The position numbers were made by a program, and so were the translations under genes. From assembly GCF_048159605.1 (NCBI RefSeq), contig NZ_JBLREB010000002.1, forward strand, positions 628,944-692,943: DNA of 64,000 bases. Reading direction: 5' to 3'. Under the pieces are notes generated by a model, which was given only the letters and a program-made list of their open reading frames with translations, was not told the origin of the DNA and made no database searches. Numbering within the stretch: position 1 is the stretch's first letter; each line of letters starts with the position of its first letter. Origin of the DNA: Ectobacillus polymachus (GTDB lineage: Bacteria; Bacillota; Bacilli; Bacillales; Bacillaceae_G). This document shows, piece after piece, positions 8,617 through 16,735 of the stretch.

Positions 8617-9612
8617 TTATCTTTTCTTTTTCTGTCGTTCCTGTCTTTCCCATACCGATAAATACGCATAGGGATCAAAAGCCCATTCGTTTATGCCGTT
8701 ATCTTTGTAGAGACCATAATGAAGATGTGGTGGAAACTTTCCTGATGTTCCTGGAGGACCGTAGCCCGTGCTTCCTACATACCCAATTACCGTTCCGGGC
8801 TCGACAATTTGTCCCACTCGTAAATCCTTATCCTTAGCAAAGCCCCCTAAGTGTGCATAATAATGATAATTATTTTGCAGGTCACGAATACCGATACGCC
8901 ATCCTCCGAGGCGATTCCATCCTTTTAGTTCAATCGTTCCGTAGCAGGTTGACCGAACGGGTACACCGTAATTGGCAAAAATATCTGTCCCTTCATGTAC
9001 TCTTCTCCCTCCGAAGCTTCGTTTGTCCCCGAAGGTACTCCGATAGCTATGACTGCTGTTTATTGGAAGTGGAAAGACGTTTCCTTCGATGTCTAAGCGC
9101 CCGTAGTGTTTAAATATATTGGCATATTCCATAATCATGTCAACGGTTTTCCCGCGTTTGTAATGCTCCCAAAGCATGATTTTAATATGATCCTTATCGC
9201 TTCCAAAATGGCTAAGAACCGTAGCCATTGTATAGAGCACATCTTTATCATTCGATTGATCTGCAAAGCCATCGCCGTCTCCATCTTGTCCAATTCCACC
9301 GAATAAGCCAATTGTATACAGGCTCTGATCTTGTTGATTTGGATTGATTAGCCCAGACCATACCTCTGGCTTAAAGTAAATGCTAATAGCACCATTTTCT
9401 TTTTTCGGAATATCGCGTCTCACTTTTCGAATATTGCGCTCGTATTGATCTACAGCTGCAAAATATTCCCAAGGTACGAGCGATAGAGCTTCCATTTGTT
9501 TATATAAAGCCATTCTTTCTGTATAAATAGATTGCTTATTTGGTTCACCATATACTTCTTCCAGTGGTAGAAGCATACTGATACAAAGTACGAGACATAT
9601 TTTTTTGAGCAC
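8617..9612 (-). CDS. lytH: LytH-like M23 endopeptidase (spore cortex)
   Basis: Secreted zinc peptidase of the LytM/M23 class. In B. subtilis LytH trims cortex tetrapeptides to L-alanine side chains. The C-terminal M23 domain has HEGTDIFANYGVPV (HxxxD) and HLHYGLY (HxH), with YAHLGGF between. An N-terminal signal peptide (LKKICLVLCISMLLPL) ends near VYG. The preferred start is GTG at 9612, 9 nt after GGAAAGGAT; an ATG 24 bp further upstream would put that Shine-Dalgarno inside the gene. It is convergent with yunB, the same neighbour as in B. subtilis. Confidence 0.85.
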   Translation of the reverse strand: MLKKICLVLCISMLLPLEEVYGEPNKQSIYTERMALYKQMEALSLVPWEYFAAVDQYERNIRKVRRDIPKKENGAISIYFKPEVWSGLINPNQQDQSLYTIGLFGGIGQDGDGDGFADQSNDKDVLYTMATVLSHFGSDKDHIKIMLWEHYKRGKTVDMIMEYANIFKHYGRLDIEGNVFPLPINSSHSYRSTFGDKRSFGGRRVHEGTDIFANYGVPVRSTCYGTIELKGWNRLGGWRIGIRDLQNNYHYYAHLGGFAKDKDLRVGQIVEPGTVIGYVGSTGYGPPGTSGKFPPHLHYGLYKDNGINEWAFDPYAYLSVWERQERQKKKR

Positions 9613-9710
9613 AAGATCAAATCCTTTCCACAGCATCTCTATTTATATTGTGGAATATATGTTTATTTTCATAATAGTAAATAGATGGTAATTATTTTCG
9701 CGTGAGATAA

Positions 9711-9740
9711 TTGAGGAGTTTTTCTTCCTTTCGATATAAT
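9711..9740 (+). promoter_or_regulatory. Probable lipA promoter
   Basis: TTGAGG (9711-9716), 18 bp, TATAAT (9735-9740). Its position argues against any lipA start upstream of about 9745. Confidence 0.6.
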
Positions 9741-9791
9741 GTGTATGATATATTTAATATCACTTATATGATAGAAAGCTCGGGTGATTTG

Positions 9792-10685
9792 ATGCAATCT
9801 AATGAATATAAACGAAAACCAGATTGGTTAAAAATTAAGCTAAACACGAATGATAATTATAAAAATTTGAAGCAAATGATGCGTTCAGAAGGACTTCATA
9901 CGGTGTGTGAGGAAGCAAAATGTCCGAATATCCATGAATGCTGGGCGATGCGTCGTACGGCTACGTTTATGATTTTAGGAGATATTTGTACGCGTGCGTG
10001 CAGATTTTGCGCAGTAAAAACAGGCTTGCCGACAGAGCTGGATTTACAAGAGCCAGAGCGGGTTGCTGATTCTGTTCTACAAATGAATTTAAAGCATGTT
10101 GTCATTACTGCAGTGGCACGCGATGATTTAAAGGATGGCGGAGCTTCTATTTTTGCAGAGACAATTCGGGCGGTACGGAGAAAAAGCCCATTCACTTCTA
10201 TTGAAGTTCTTCCTTCTGACATGGGAGGCGTGCGTGAAAACTTGCAAATGCTAATGGATGCTAAACCAGATATATTAAATCATAATATTGAAACCGTCCG
10301 TCGTTTATCAGATCAAGTTCGTGCAAAAGCAAAATATGATCGTTCTCTCGAGTTTTTACGTCGTGCGAAAGAAATGCAGCCTACTATTCCTACAAAATCA
10401 AGCATTATGATTGGTCTTGGTGAAACAAAGGAAGAAATTATCGAAGCATTGGACGATTTACGTGCAAATGCTGTAGATATTGTGACACTTGGACAATATT
10501 TGCAGCCAACGAAGAAACATTTAACGGTTGAAAAATATTGGACACCTGCAGAATTCGCAGAATTAAAGGAAGTAGCTCTAAGTAAAGGATTTAGTCATTG
10601 TGAAGCGGGTCCGCTCGTGCGCTCTTCGTATCATGCAGATGAGCAAGTGAAAGCTGCTCAGGAAGAAAAACTGAAAGCTAATTAA
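9792..10685 (+). CDS. lipA: Lipoyl synthase
   Basis: Radical-SAM enzyme that inserts two sulfurs into octanoyl groups on E2 and GcvH proteins. The 297-aa product has both cluster motifs: CEEAKCPNIHEC for the auxiliary 4Fe-4S cluster that gives up sulfur, and CTRACRFC for the SAM cluster. The C-terminal RSSY signature is also present. An ATG at 9792 gives MQSNEYKRKPDWLKIKL, matching Bacillus LipA starts; upstream codons overlap the promoter. Its Shine-Dalgarno is weak (GGGTGAT, close to the ATG). Its neighbours lytH and yutD are conserved. Confidence 0.96.
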   Translation: MQSNEYKRKPDWLKIKLNTNDNYKNLKQMMRSEGLHTVCEEAKCPNIHECWAMRRTATFMILGDICTRACRFCAVKTGLPTELDLQEPERVADSVLQMNLKHVVITAVARDDLKDGGASIFAETIRAVRRKSPFTSIEVLPSDMGGVRENLQMLMDAKPDILNHNIETVRRLSDQVRAKAKYDRSLEFLRRAKEMQPTIPTKSSIMIGLGETKEEIIEALDDLRANAVDIVTLGQYLQPTKKHLTVEKYWTPAEFAELKEVALSKGFSHCEAGPLVRSSYHADEQVKAAQEEKLKAN

Positions 10686-10691
10686 CAATAG

Positions 10692-10738
10692 GGACTGTCA
10701 CAGAAGGCTTTCTTTTTCTGTTTGACAGTCCTTTTATT
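10692..10738 (+). terminator. lipA terminator
   Basis: GGACTGTCA pairs with TGACAGTCC, with inner CAGAA/TTCTG pairing, then TTTTATTT. Confidence 0.9.
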
Positions 10739-10868
10739 TGATACGGAGTTATGGATTGATTAGAATGAAGGAATCGATTAAGCACCGTCTATTACAATTT
10801 AGAAATTGTTGGATGGTGCCATTTGTGATAGGATTAGGATAAAGTAGTATAGAAAGGAATATGGAAAG

Positions 10869-11168
10869 ATGGAAAAGCCTGAGGTGAAGAAAAGCATAAT
10901 TGTTAATAATACACTCTATGAAGTGGTTGAAGAAGTTCACAATGCCTTTAATGAAGAAGCATTTAAAAACCGCTATGCGGACATTTTAAATAAATACGAT
11001 TATATCCTTGGAGATTGGGGCTATAGTCAGCTTCGTCTTCGCGGATTTTTTGATGATAACAATCAACGTGCAACGTATGACACACGTATTAGCACATTAT
11101 CGGAATATTTGTATGAGTATTGTAATTTTGGATGTGCATACTTTGTTTTAAAAAAGGTGAAAAAATAA
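10869..11168 (+). CDS. yutD: YutD family protein (DUF1027)
   Basis: Conserved cytosolic protein of unknown function found throughout the Bacillales. The 99-aa product contains YADILNKYDYILGDWGYSQLRLRGFF and a C-terminal YLYEYCNFGCAYFVLK, both diagnostic for the family. The ATG follows GGAAAG. It stands alone between the lipA terminator and its own hairpin. The same neighbour order (lytH, lipA, yutD) occurs in B. subtilis. Confidence 0.88.
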   Translation: MEKPEVKKSIIVNNTLYEVVEEVHNAFNEEAFKNRYADILNKYDYILGDWGYSQLRLRGFFDDNNQRATYDTRISTLSEYLYEYCNFGCAYFVLKKVKK

Positions 11169-11182
11169 ACTTTTAAAAAAAG

Positions 11183-11226
11183 GAACCCATGGTGAAATGA
11201 ATGATTTCTCCGTAGGTTTTTTTTAT
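11183..11226 (+). terminator. yutD terminator
   Basis: AACCCATGG...GAAA pairs imperfectly with TTTCTCCGTAGGTT, followed by eight T. Confidence 0.7.
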
Positions 11227-11247
11227 GTAACCAGAACCAATAAAAAA

Positions 11248-11281
11248 GCTGTCTTCTAGTCTGAAATAGACTAGAGACAGC
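11248..11281 (-). terminator. Terminator of the glpX-DUF3055 unit
   Basis: On the minus strand, GCTGTCTCTAGTCT pairs with AGACTAGAAGACAGC around a 5-nt loop, followed by TTTTTTA. Confidence 0.88.
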
Positions 11282-11290
11282 CTCCGTACT

Positions 11291-11560
11291 TTACTGCACA
11301 GCCTCATAAAGAAAGTCACGAAGCTCGTTTGCAGTATCTTCATCTACACCAAACGCAACCTCTAAATAACCCGGTTCATCTAAATCATCAGAGCCGATGA
11401 TTGCAAATTTATTACGCTGAATATCAAGGACCAGCACTTTATTGTAGTAGTGATCAGAGAAGATTAATGCTAAATCATGTCTTACATTTTCCCCCATAAA
11501 GCTTACAAAACGCGTTTTTGTTACTGCCGTATCATCGTACAGAAAAAAACGTTCTCCCAT
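11291..11560 (-). CDS. DUF3055 family protein
   Basis: Short acidic protein (89 aa) recognised as DUF3055 by RFVSFMGENVRHDLALIFSDHYYNK and the FAIIGSDDLDEPGYLE segment. No membrane segment or catalytic motif is visible. It lies 12 nt downstream of glpX with its own AAAGGAG site, so it is probably co-transcribed. Function unknown. Confidence 0.75.
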   Translation of the reverse strand: MGERFFLYDDTAVTKTRFVSFMGENVRHDLALIFSDHYYNKVLVLDIQRNKFAIIGSDDLDEPGYLEVAFGVDEDTANELRDFLYEAVQ

Positions 11561-11572
11561 ATTCCCGCTCCT

Positions 11573-12544
11573 TTATATGTTTAAATTTAAATGCGGCTTA
11601 TGATCTAAATGGTGATGAGCACGAATAAATCGTACGGTTCTCGTTTTTGCACGCATTACGATGGAATACGTTTCAGCTAAATCTCCGCCTAGAAATTTAA
11701 CCCCTTCTAATAGCTCTCCATCAGACACACCTGATGCTGCAAAAATGGCATCGTCACCAGCAACCAAGTCTTCCATAGTTAACAGTTGGCGTGGATTTTC
11801 AAGTCCCATTTTTCGGCAGCGAGCCTCTTCTTCATCTGTCATAGGAACAAGTCTTGCTTGCATTTCTCCTCCTAGACATTTTAAAGCGGCAGCAGAAATT
11901 ACGCCTTCAGGAGCACCACCGATGCCAACGAATAAGTCAATGCCCGTAGTAGGGATAGCGGTAGCAATAGAAGCTCCAACGTCACCATCGCTAAATAGTT
12001 TAACACGAGCTCCTTTCGCACGTACACGGTCAATGATATCTTGATGTCGTTCACGTTCTTGAACAATGACGGTTAAATCACGAATTCGTTTGTTATTTGC
12101 CTTTGCAACGGTTTCAATAGTCTTTTCGATTGGATCATCCAAGCTTATTTTACCGGCTGAATTTGGTCCTACTGCTATTTTTTCCATGTACATATCAGGT
12201 GCATGCAATAGGTTTCCTTTATCTGCAATCGCAATAACTGCCATTGCATTTGCCACACCTTTTGCAACAATATTCGTTCCTTCTAGCGGATCAACAGCAA
12301 TATCTACATCTGGTCCATTTGTAGTTCCTAGTTTTTCTCCAATATACAACATCGGTGCTTCGTCAAGCTCACCTTCACCGATGACGACTGTTCCATTCAT
12401 ATTTACAGAATCAAACATAGTGCGCATCGCAGTAGTTGCGGCATCATCTGCTTCCATTTTTTTGCCTCGACCCATCCACTGGGCGGAAGCTAAAGCAGCT
12501 GCTTCTGTTACACGGACAATTTCTAACGCAAGTTCACGATCCAA
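11573..12544 (-). CDS. glpX: Class II fructose-1,6-bisphosphatase
   Basis: Hydrolyses fructose-1,6-bisphosphate in gluconeogenesis. The 323-aa product has the lithium-sensitive phosphatase core: VVIGEGELDEAP, DIAVDPLEGTNIVAKG (metal-binding D-P-x-x-G-T) and GIGGAPEGVISAAALKCLGGEMQARL, typical of GlpX. A cytosolic location is expected. The start ATG is preceded by GGAGG on the minus strand. The long reading frame opposite it on the plus strand is an antisense shadow. Confidence 0.95.
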   Translation of the reverse strand: MDRELALEIVRVTEAAALASAQWMGRGKKMEADDAATTAMRTMFDSVNMNGTVVIGEGELDEAPMLYIGEKLGTTNGPDVDIAVDPLEGTNIVAKGVANAMAVIAIADKGNLLHAPDMYMEKIAVGPNSAGKISLDDPIEKTIETVAKANNKRIRDLTVIVQERERHQDIIDRVRAKGARVKLFSDGDVGASIATAIPTTGIDLFVGIGGAPEGVISAAALKCLGGEMQARLVPMTDEEEARCRKMGLENPRQLLTMEDLVAGDDAIFAASGVSDGELLEGVKFLGGDLAETYSIVMRAKTRTVRFIRAHHHLDHKPHLNLNI

Positions 12545-12702
12545 GATGACATTCCTCCAATTTCAGAAATCCAACATTATAACTATATCAGAGATATGGG
12601 AAAAGATAAAATCCAAAGGAGTCGATTTTTTTTAAGGAAAGAAGTAAAATATAGATAAATAGTGAATGAAAAGGCTTTAATTTCCTATTAAGGAGTGGTT
12701 TC

Positions 12703-13143
12703 ATGTATTTCGTTGATCGTAAGAAGATTGAACTAATGCTTCAATGCCTAGAAGAGGTTACTACTATTTTTACAAATGAAAAGCAATATAAAACATCAAT
12801 TGAAAAGCTTGCATTAGAGCGAATTGTACTTCTAATGATAGATTCCATTTTAGATGTTGGAAACAGTATGATTGATGGCTTTATTATGCGAGATCCTGGC
12901 AGCTATGAGGATATCATCGATATTTTAATGGATGAAAAGGTTGTGCTAGAAGAACAGGGGAAACAGCTTAAAGAAATAATCAAGCTTCGGAAAATACTCA
13001 TGCAAGATTATATGAATATGGATCATGAGCATGTTGAATCTGTTGTGAATGCAAATATACAAGCGATTCAAGCATATCCTTCCCGTATTCGTAATTATTT
13101 AGAAAAAGAGCTTGGTCCGGTATCTGCTTTTAGTAATTCTTGA
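12703..13143 (+). CDS. yutE: YutE, HepT-like HEPN protein (DUF86) without the catalytic histidine
   Basis: All-helical protein of the DUF86/HepT group. HepT toxins carry R-x4-6-H-x-Y. Here the equivalent segment is RKILMQDY, so glutamine replaces histidine, and B. subtilis YutE as I remember it has the same change. No MntA-type nucleotidyltransferase antitoxin gene is next to it. GFIMRDPGSYEDIIDIL and the C-terminal LGPVSAF are shared with YutE. It is probably a non-nucleolytic housekeeping member. The AAGGAG site and ATG are clear. Confidence 0.85.
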   Translation: MYFVDRKKIELMLQCLEEVTTIFTNEKQYKTSIEKLALERIVLLMIDSILDVGNSMIDGFIMRDPGSYEDIIDILMDEKVVLEEQGKQLKEIIKLRKILMQDYMNMDHEHVESVVNANIQAIQAYPSRIRNYLEKELGPVSAFSNS

Positions 13144-13176
13144 ATGGAAAACCAACAAAAAAAGTGACAAAACAAG

Positions 13177-13202
13177 AACGCTTCAGTCGAGGCGTTTTTT
13201 TT
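13177..13202 (+). terminator. yutE terminator
   Basis: AACGCTTC-agtc-GAGGCGTT stem (one wobble) followed by eight T. Confidence 0.85.
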
Positions 13203-13258
13203 CTGTCATAAAATCGATTATCATAGAAATGTAGCTTATTGAAGAAGGAGTAAACAAT

Positions 13259-14150
13259 ATGAAATCATATAAAGGATATTTAATCGACTTAGACGGTACC
13301 ATGTATCGTGGAGAAGAGAAAATCGAAGAAGCGAGCGATTTTATAAAGGTATTAGTGGAAAAGAACATTCCGTATTTATTTGTAACGAATAATTCTTCGC
13401 GTAAGCCAGAGCAGGTTGCTGAGAAATTAATGAGCTTGGATATTCCGGCAACACCTGNATTTTATAAAGGTATTAGTGGAAAAGAACATTCCGTATTTAT
13501 TTGTAACGAATAATTCTTCGCGTAAGCCAGAGCAGGTTGCTGAGAAATTAATGAGCTTGGATATTCCGGCAACACCTGATCATGTCTTTACAACGAGTAT
13601 GGCAACTGCAAACTATATGATGGAGCGTAAGCCGCAGGCTGCTGTGTATATGATTGGGGAAGAAGGATTACGCGCCGCTTTACAGGAGAAGGGTTTTATT
13701 CTTACCGATGAAAATCCTGATTATGTAGTAATGGGTATTGATCGAGAAATTACCTATGAAAAATTGACGAAGGCATGCTTATCTGTGCGAAATGGTGCTA
13801 CTTTTATTTCCACGAATGGAGACATTGCACTGCCAACTGAGCAAGGTATGCTTCCAGGCAACGGCGCGTTAACATCGGTCATCGCAATCTCTACGCAAGT
13901 AGAACCAATCTTTATAGGAAAGCCGGAAGCCATCATTATGGATCAAGCTTTAAAGGTTATTGGAACGAAGCGCGAGGAGACCGTCATGGTTGGGGATAAT
14001 TATGATACAGATATTTTAGCAGGGATACGAGCTGGAATGAACACGCTTCTTGTTCATACAGGCGTAACGACAGTGGAAAAGCTGTCACAATATGAAATAC
14101 AACCAACCCATGTTGTCCATTCGTTAACAGAATGGTTAGAGAACATATAA
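13259..14150 (+). pseudogene. yutF: YutF, HAD-family (NagD-type) phosphatase, split by a 120-bp exact duplication with one N
   Basis: The reading frame opens at 13259 with HAD motif I (DLDGTMYRG) and continues to SLDIPATP. It then meets an N at 13458 and an exact repeat of the preceding 120 bp (13338-13457 equals 13459-13578). The 121-bp period shifts the frame, giving an N-terminal fragment ending at 13513 and a second frame ending at 14150. Removing one copy plus the N restores a 256-aa protein with VTNNSSR, GKPEAIIM and motif IV GDNYDTDILAG, the normal YutF length. It is therefore probably an intact gene disturbed by an assembly join. Confidence 0.9.
13338..13578. repeat. 120-bp perfect tandem duplication separated by a single N (assembly artefact)
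   Basis: Both 120-bp units are identical and the ambiguous base lies exactly between them. This is what results when two contigs ending in the same overlap are joined without merging. Confidence 0.93.
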
Positions 14151-14152
14151 TA

Positions 14153-14183
14153 AAAAAAACAGTAGCCTAGGCTACTGTTTTTT
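14153..14183. terminator. Bidirectional terminator between yutF and the flippase gene
   Basis: The palindrome AACAGTAGCCTAGGCTACTGTT is flanked by A-tract and T-tract, so it can end transcription from both convergent genes. Confidence 0.92.
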
Positions 14184-14184
14184 G

Positions 14185-15822
14185 TTAGGATTTTGCAAAG
14201 CGTTTTAGCATAGGAATACGCTTGATTTGGCTACCGAGTATACCGGAAGTTAACGAGCCTCGTAAGGATAGCCATAGGAAAGTAATTGCACCCAATCCAC
14301 CGCAGACAATCACAATAATGAATGATTTGAAATAGGTTTGTCCTGGAATCAATGATGATAGCAGAAGACGAGCTACTATAACGATAGCAGCCATAATGAA
14401 AGAGTATGTCAAAATGGAAAGAATAACCTTACTGGTCTTTCGATAATCAAACTCTGTATATTTGATTATCGAATATATCATAATGACATCGGATACCAAA
14501 TAGCCAAGTATCGTACCAATTACAGCACCATGGCCGCCAAACATATATAAAAGAGGTACATTTAAAAGCAGTTTAACTAAAATTCCAATCGAAAATGCAA
14601 CCATCGTTCTTTTTTGATAATCAATTCCCTGCAAGATAGCGGCAGATACAGTGAATATCGCACTAAAAACGGCAGAAGGCGCATAGGAAATTAAATAAGG
14701 AGATCCTTCTAAGGCGACCTGTGGATTTACATAAACGATTCGAAATGCATCGTGGGCGATACAAGCTAAGCCAACAGATGCAGGTATTGTGAATAACAAT
14801 AGAATTTGATAAATTTTTGAAATTTGTTGCTTTAGCTCTTCTGTTTGTCCCATTGTATGGGACTGTGTGATAGCAGGTATGATACTAAGGGAAAAGCCTG
14901 TTGCTAGAGAAGCAGGAATCATAATCAGCTTTTGCGCATAGTTCGTAACATAAGCAAATATTCCATTTGCTTGCTCCTGGGGCATACCGGTACTCTTTAA
15001 TACATCTGCAACGGTATATTGGTCAATCAGCGTATAAAGTGGAATCGCAATTCCTACAAATACAATAGGGATAGCGTAGCGAAGCAATTCTTTATACATA
15101 TTGGGAAGAGGGACGTAGGACGAACGAGTCTTCAACTGGCCAGGCTTTGGTTTCAGTCCATTGTATTTTCTCCAATAGATAATTAAAACGACTATGCTTG
15201 CTATTGCGCCAATGGTTGCGCCAAATGTTGCAACCGAAACAGAATAAGCAATCGAGCCATTCCATATTTTCGTGACTACAAAACTCCCAATTAATATGAA
15301 CAGGACGCGGGCAATTTGTTCAATTACCTGTGACAGCGCACTTGGCTTCATATGTTGAAAGCCTTGGAAATATCCTCTCGTTACACTCATAGCAGGTACG
15401 ATGATAAGTGCGAAACTAAGCGCACGCATCGTAAGTGTTACATTTTCCACAAATCCAGGTTCTGGTGTTGTCGAACGAATGATTAGCTTGGATACGTAAG
15501 GAGCTCCGAAATATAAAATGGCAAACCCTATAAACCCTAGTAACAGCATTAATTTCAAGCTAGAGCGATATAGCTTTTTACTTGTGTTGTAGTCATCTAA
15601 TGCGTTGTACTTTGCAACAAATTTTGAAACGGCAATCGGTACACCAGCTGTAGAGAAGCTAAGCAGTATCCCATACCAAGAATAGGCATACGAATATAAC
15701 GCGACGCCTTCTTTTCCAACCAATAGCTGAAACGGAAAGAAGTAAATAAATCCTAAAATGCGGGAAATCATCGTTGCTCCGCTAAGAAGCATCGTTCCTT
15801 TTAATATTTTTGAATTAGACAC
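14185..15822 (-). CDS. SpoVB/YtgP-type polysaccharide flippase (MOP superfamily)
   Basis: Integral membrane protein with about 14 predicted helices, of the SpoVB/MurJ/YtgP branch that moves lipid-linked precursors across the membrane. Landmarks include KGTMLLSGATMISRILGFIY at the N-terminus, GVPIAVSKFVAKYNA, RGYFQGFQHMKPSALSQVIEQ and NPQVALEGSPYL. The annotated start is uncertain. Family members begin just before the SKILKGT block, and GTG at 15822 or 15831 fits that; the first in-frame ATG at 15879 adds 19 unrelated residues. It is not clear whether this is YtgP or another paralogue. Confidence 0.82.
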   Translation of the reverse strand: MSNSKILKGTMLLSGATMISRILGFIYFFPFQLLVGKEGVALYSYAYSWYGILLSFSTAGVPIAVSKFVAKYNALDDYNTSKKLYRSSLKLMLLLGFIGFAILYFGAPYVSKLIIRSTTPEPGFVENVTLTMRALSFALIIVPAMSVTRGYFQGFQHMKPSALSQVIEQIARVLFILIGSFVVTKIWNGSIAYSVSVATFGATIGAIASIVVLIIYWRKYNGLKPKPGQLKTRSSYVPLPNMYKELLRYAIPIVFVGIAIPLYTLIDQYTVADVLKSTGMPQEQANGIFAYVTNYAQKLIMIPASLATGFSLSIIPAITQSHTMGQTEELKQQISKIYQILLLFTIPASVGLACIAHDAFRIVYVNPQVALEGSPYLISYAPSAVFSAIFTVSAAILQGIDYQKRTMVAFSIGILVKLLLNVPLLYMFGGHGAVIGTILGYLVSDVIMIYSIIKYTEFDYRKTSKVILSILTYSFIMAAIVIVARLLLSSLIPGQTYFKSFIIVIVCGGLGAITFLWLSLRGSLTSGILGSQIKRIPMLKRFAKS

Positions 15823-15963
15823 ATTTTTCACCCTGTTTACTTCGAATAAGTTTATGCTCTTTAACATGTAATGAAACAACTATTAGTATATGTCAAATTC
15901 CTCTCGATGTAAAAGTTCGAAATGGTGAACAACATCGTTAAGAAGATTTTCTTTAAAATAAAA

Positions 15964-15989
15964 TGAACGATTCGCCTACTTGAAACGTA
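15964..15989 (+). promoter_or_regulatory. Candidate ECF (SigY-type) promoter of the ABC-sigma operon
   Basis: TGAACG at 15964-15969 and CGTA at 15986-15989: GAAC, 17 bp, then a CGT -10 core, followed by the first gene at 16022. The GAAC/CGTC pattern is general for ECF sigma factors, and the operon encodes one. Autoregulation is inferred, not shown. Confidence 0.5.
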
Positions 15990-16021
15990 TTACGAATATA
16001 CGGATTAAAGGAGGGAACACG

Positions 16022-16735
16022 ATGCTTCATATCAAACATTTATCCAAAGCGTATAAAGGTGGTAAACAGGCAATACATGATATAAATCTGACAATAGAAA
16101 ACGGAGATATTTATGGCTTTATCGGACCAAATGGCGCAGGGAAAACGACAACTCTGAAGTGCGTGGCAGGAATACTGGAGTTTTCAGAAGGGGAAATATA
16201 TATTGATGGAAAGTCTGTAAAATCAGATCCGTTAGCGTGCAAAAGAGTGACTGCCTATATTCCGGATAATCCGGATTTATACGAAAATATGACCGGTATT
16301 CAATATTTGAATTTTATTGCTGACGTTTTTAAAATTCCAAAGTACGAACGTGAGAAGCGAATTGAACAATATGCGAACCTATTTGAAATTACGGAACGGC
16401 TGGGAGATGTATTGACCGCTTATTCACATGGGATGAAACAAAAATTAGCCATTATTTCGGCTTTGATTCACGAGCCAAAATTATTAATATTAGATGAACC
16501 GTTTGTTGGCTTAGATCCAAAAGCAGCCTTTCAATTGAAACAACTTATGAAAGAATGCTGTCAAAATGGAACAGCTGTCTTTTTCTCCTCCCATGTACTT
16601 GAGGTTGTAGAAAAACTATGCAATAAAATTGCTATTATTAAGGATGGACATCTTATCGCTAGTGGTGAAACGCAACAGGTAAAAGGAAATGGTTCATTAG
16701 AAAGTCTGTTTTTGGGGTTGACGAATCATGCATAA
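16022..16735 (+). CDS. ABC transporter ATP-binding protein
   Basis: Cytosolic ATPase of an ABC-2 type exporter. The 237-aa product has Walker A GPNGAGKTT, a Q-loop region near YIPDNPDL, signature YSHGMKQKL (Ser-His-Gly in place of Ser-Gly-Gly), Walker B LLILDEPFVGLD and the SSHVLEVVE H-loop. The start at 16022 has AAAGGAGGGA at good spacing; a TTG at 15980 further upstream lies on the candidate promoter. The last 8 nt overlap the permease gene. It probably exports a peptide or amphiphile linked to the SigY response. Confidence 0.88.
   Translation: MLHIKHLSKAYKGGKQAIHDINLTIENGDIYGFIGPNGAGKTTTLKCVAGILEFSEGEIYIDGKSVKSDPLACKRVTAYIPDNPDLYENMTGIQYLNFIADVFKIPKYEREKRIEQYANLFEITERLGDVLTAYSHGMKQKLAIISALIHEPKLLILDEPFVGLDPKAAFQLKQLMKECCQNGTAVFFSSHVLEVVEKLCNKIAIIKDGHLIASGETQQVKGNGSLESLFLGLTNHA

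Noticed and set aside
8595..9306. Three overlapping plus-strand frames inside lytH
   Set aside because: Shadows of lytH; motifs of the M23 domain lie on the minus strand.
12066..12635. 189-codon plus-strand frame opposite glpX
   Set aside because: Fully antisense to a well-conserved GlpX gene; composition follows the opposite strand.
13259..14150. yutF as a true degenerating pseudogene
   Set aside because: The exact 120-bp copy with an N at the join points to assembly, and the remaining sequence is intact.
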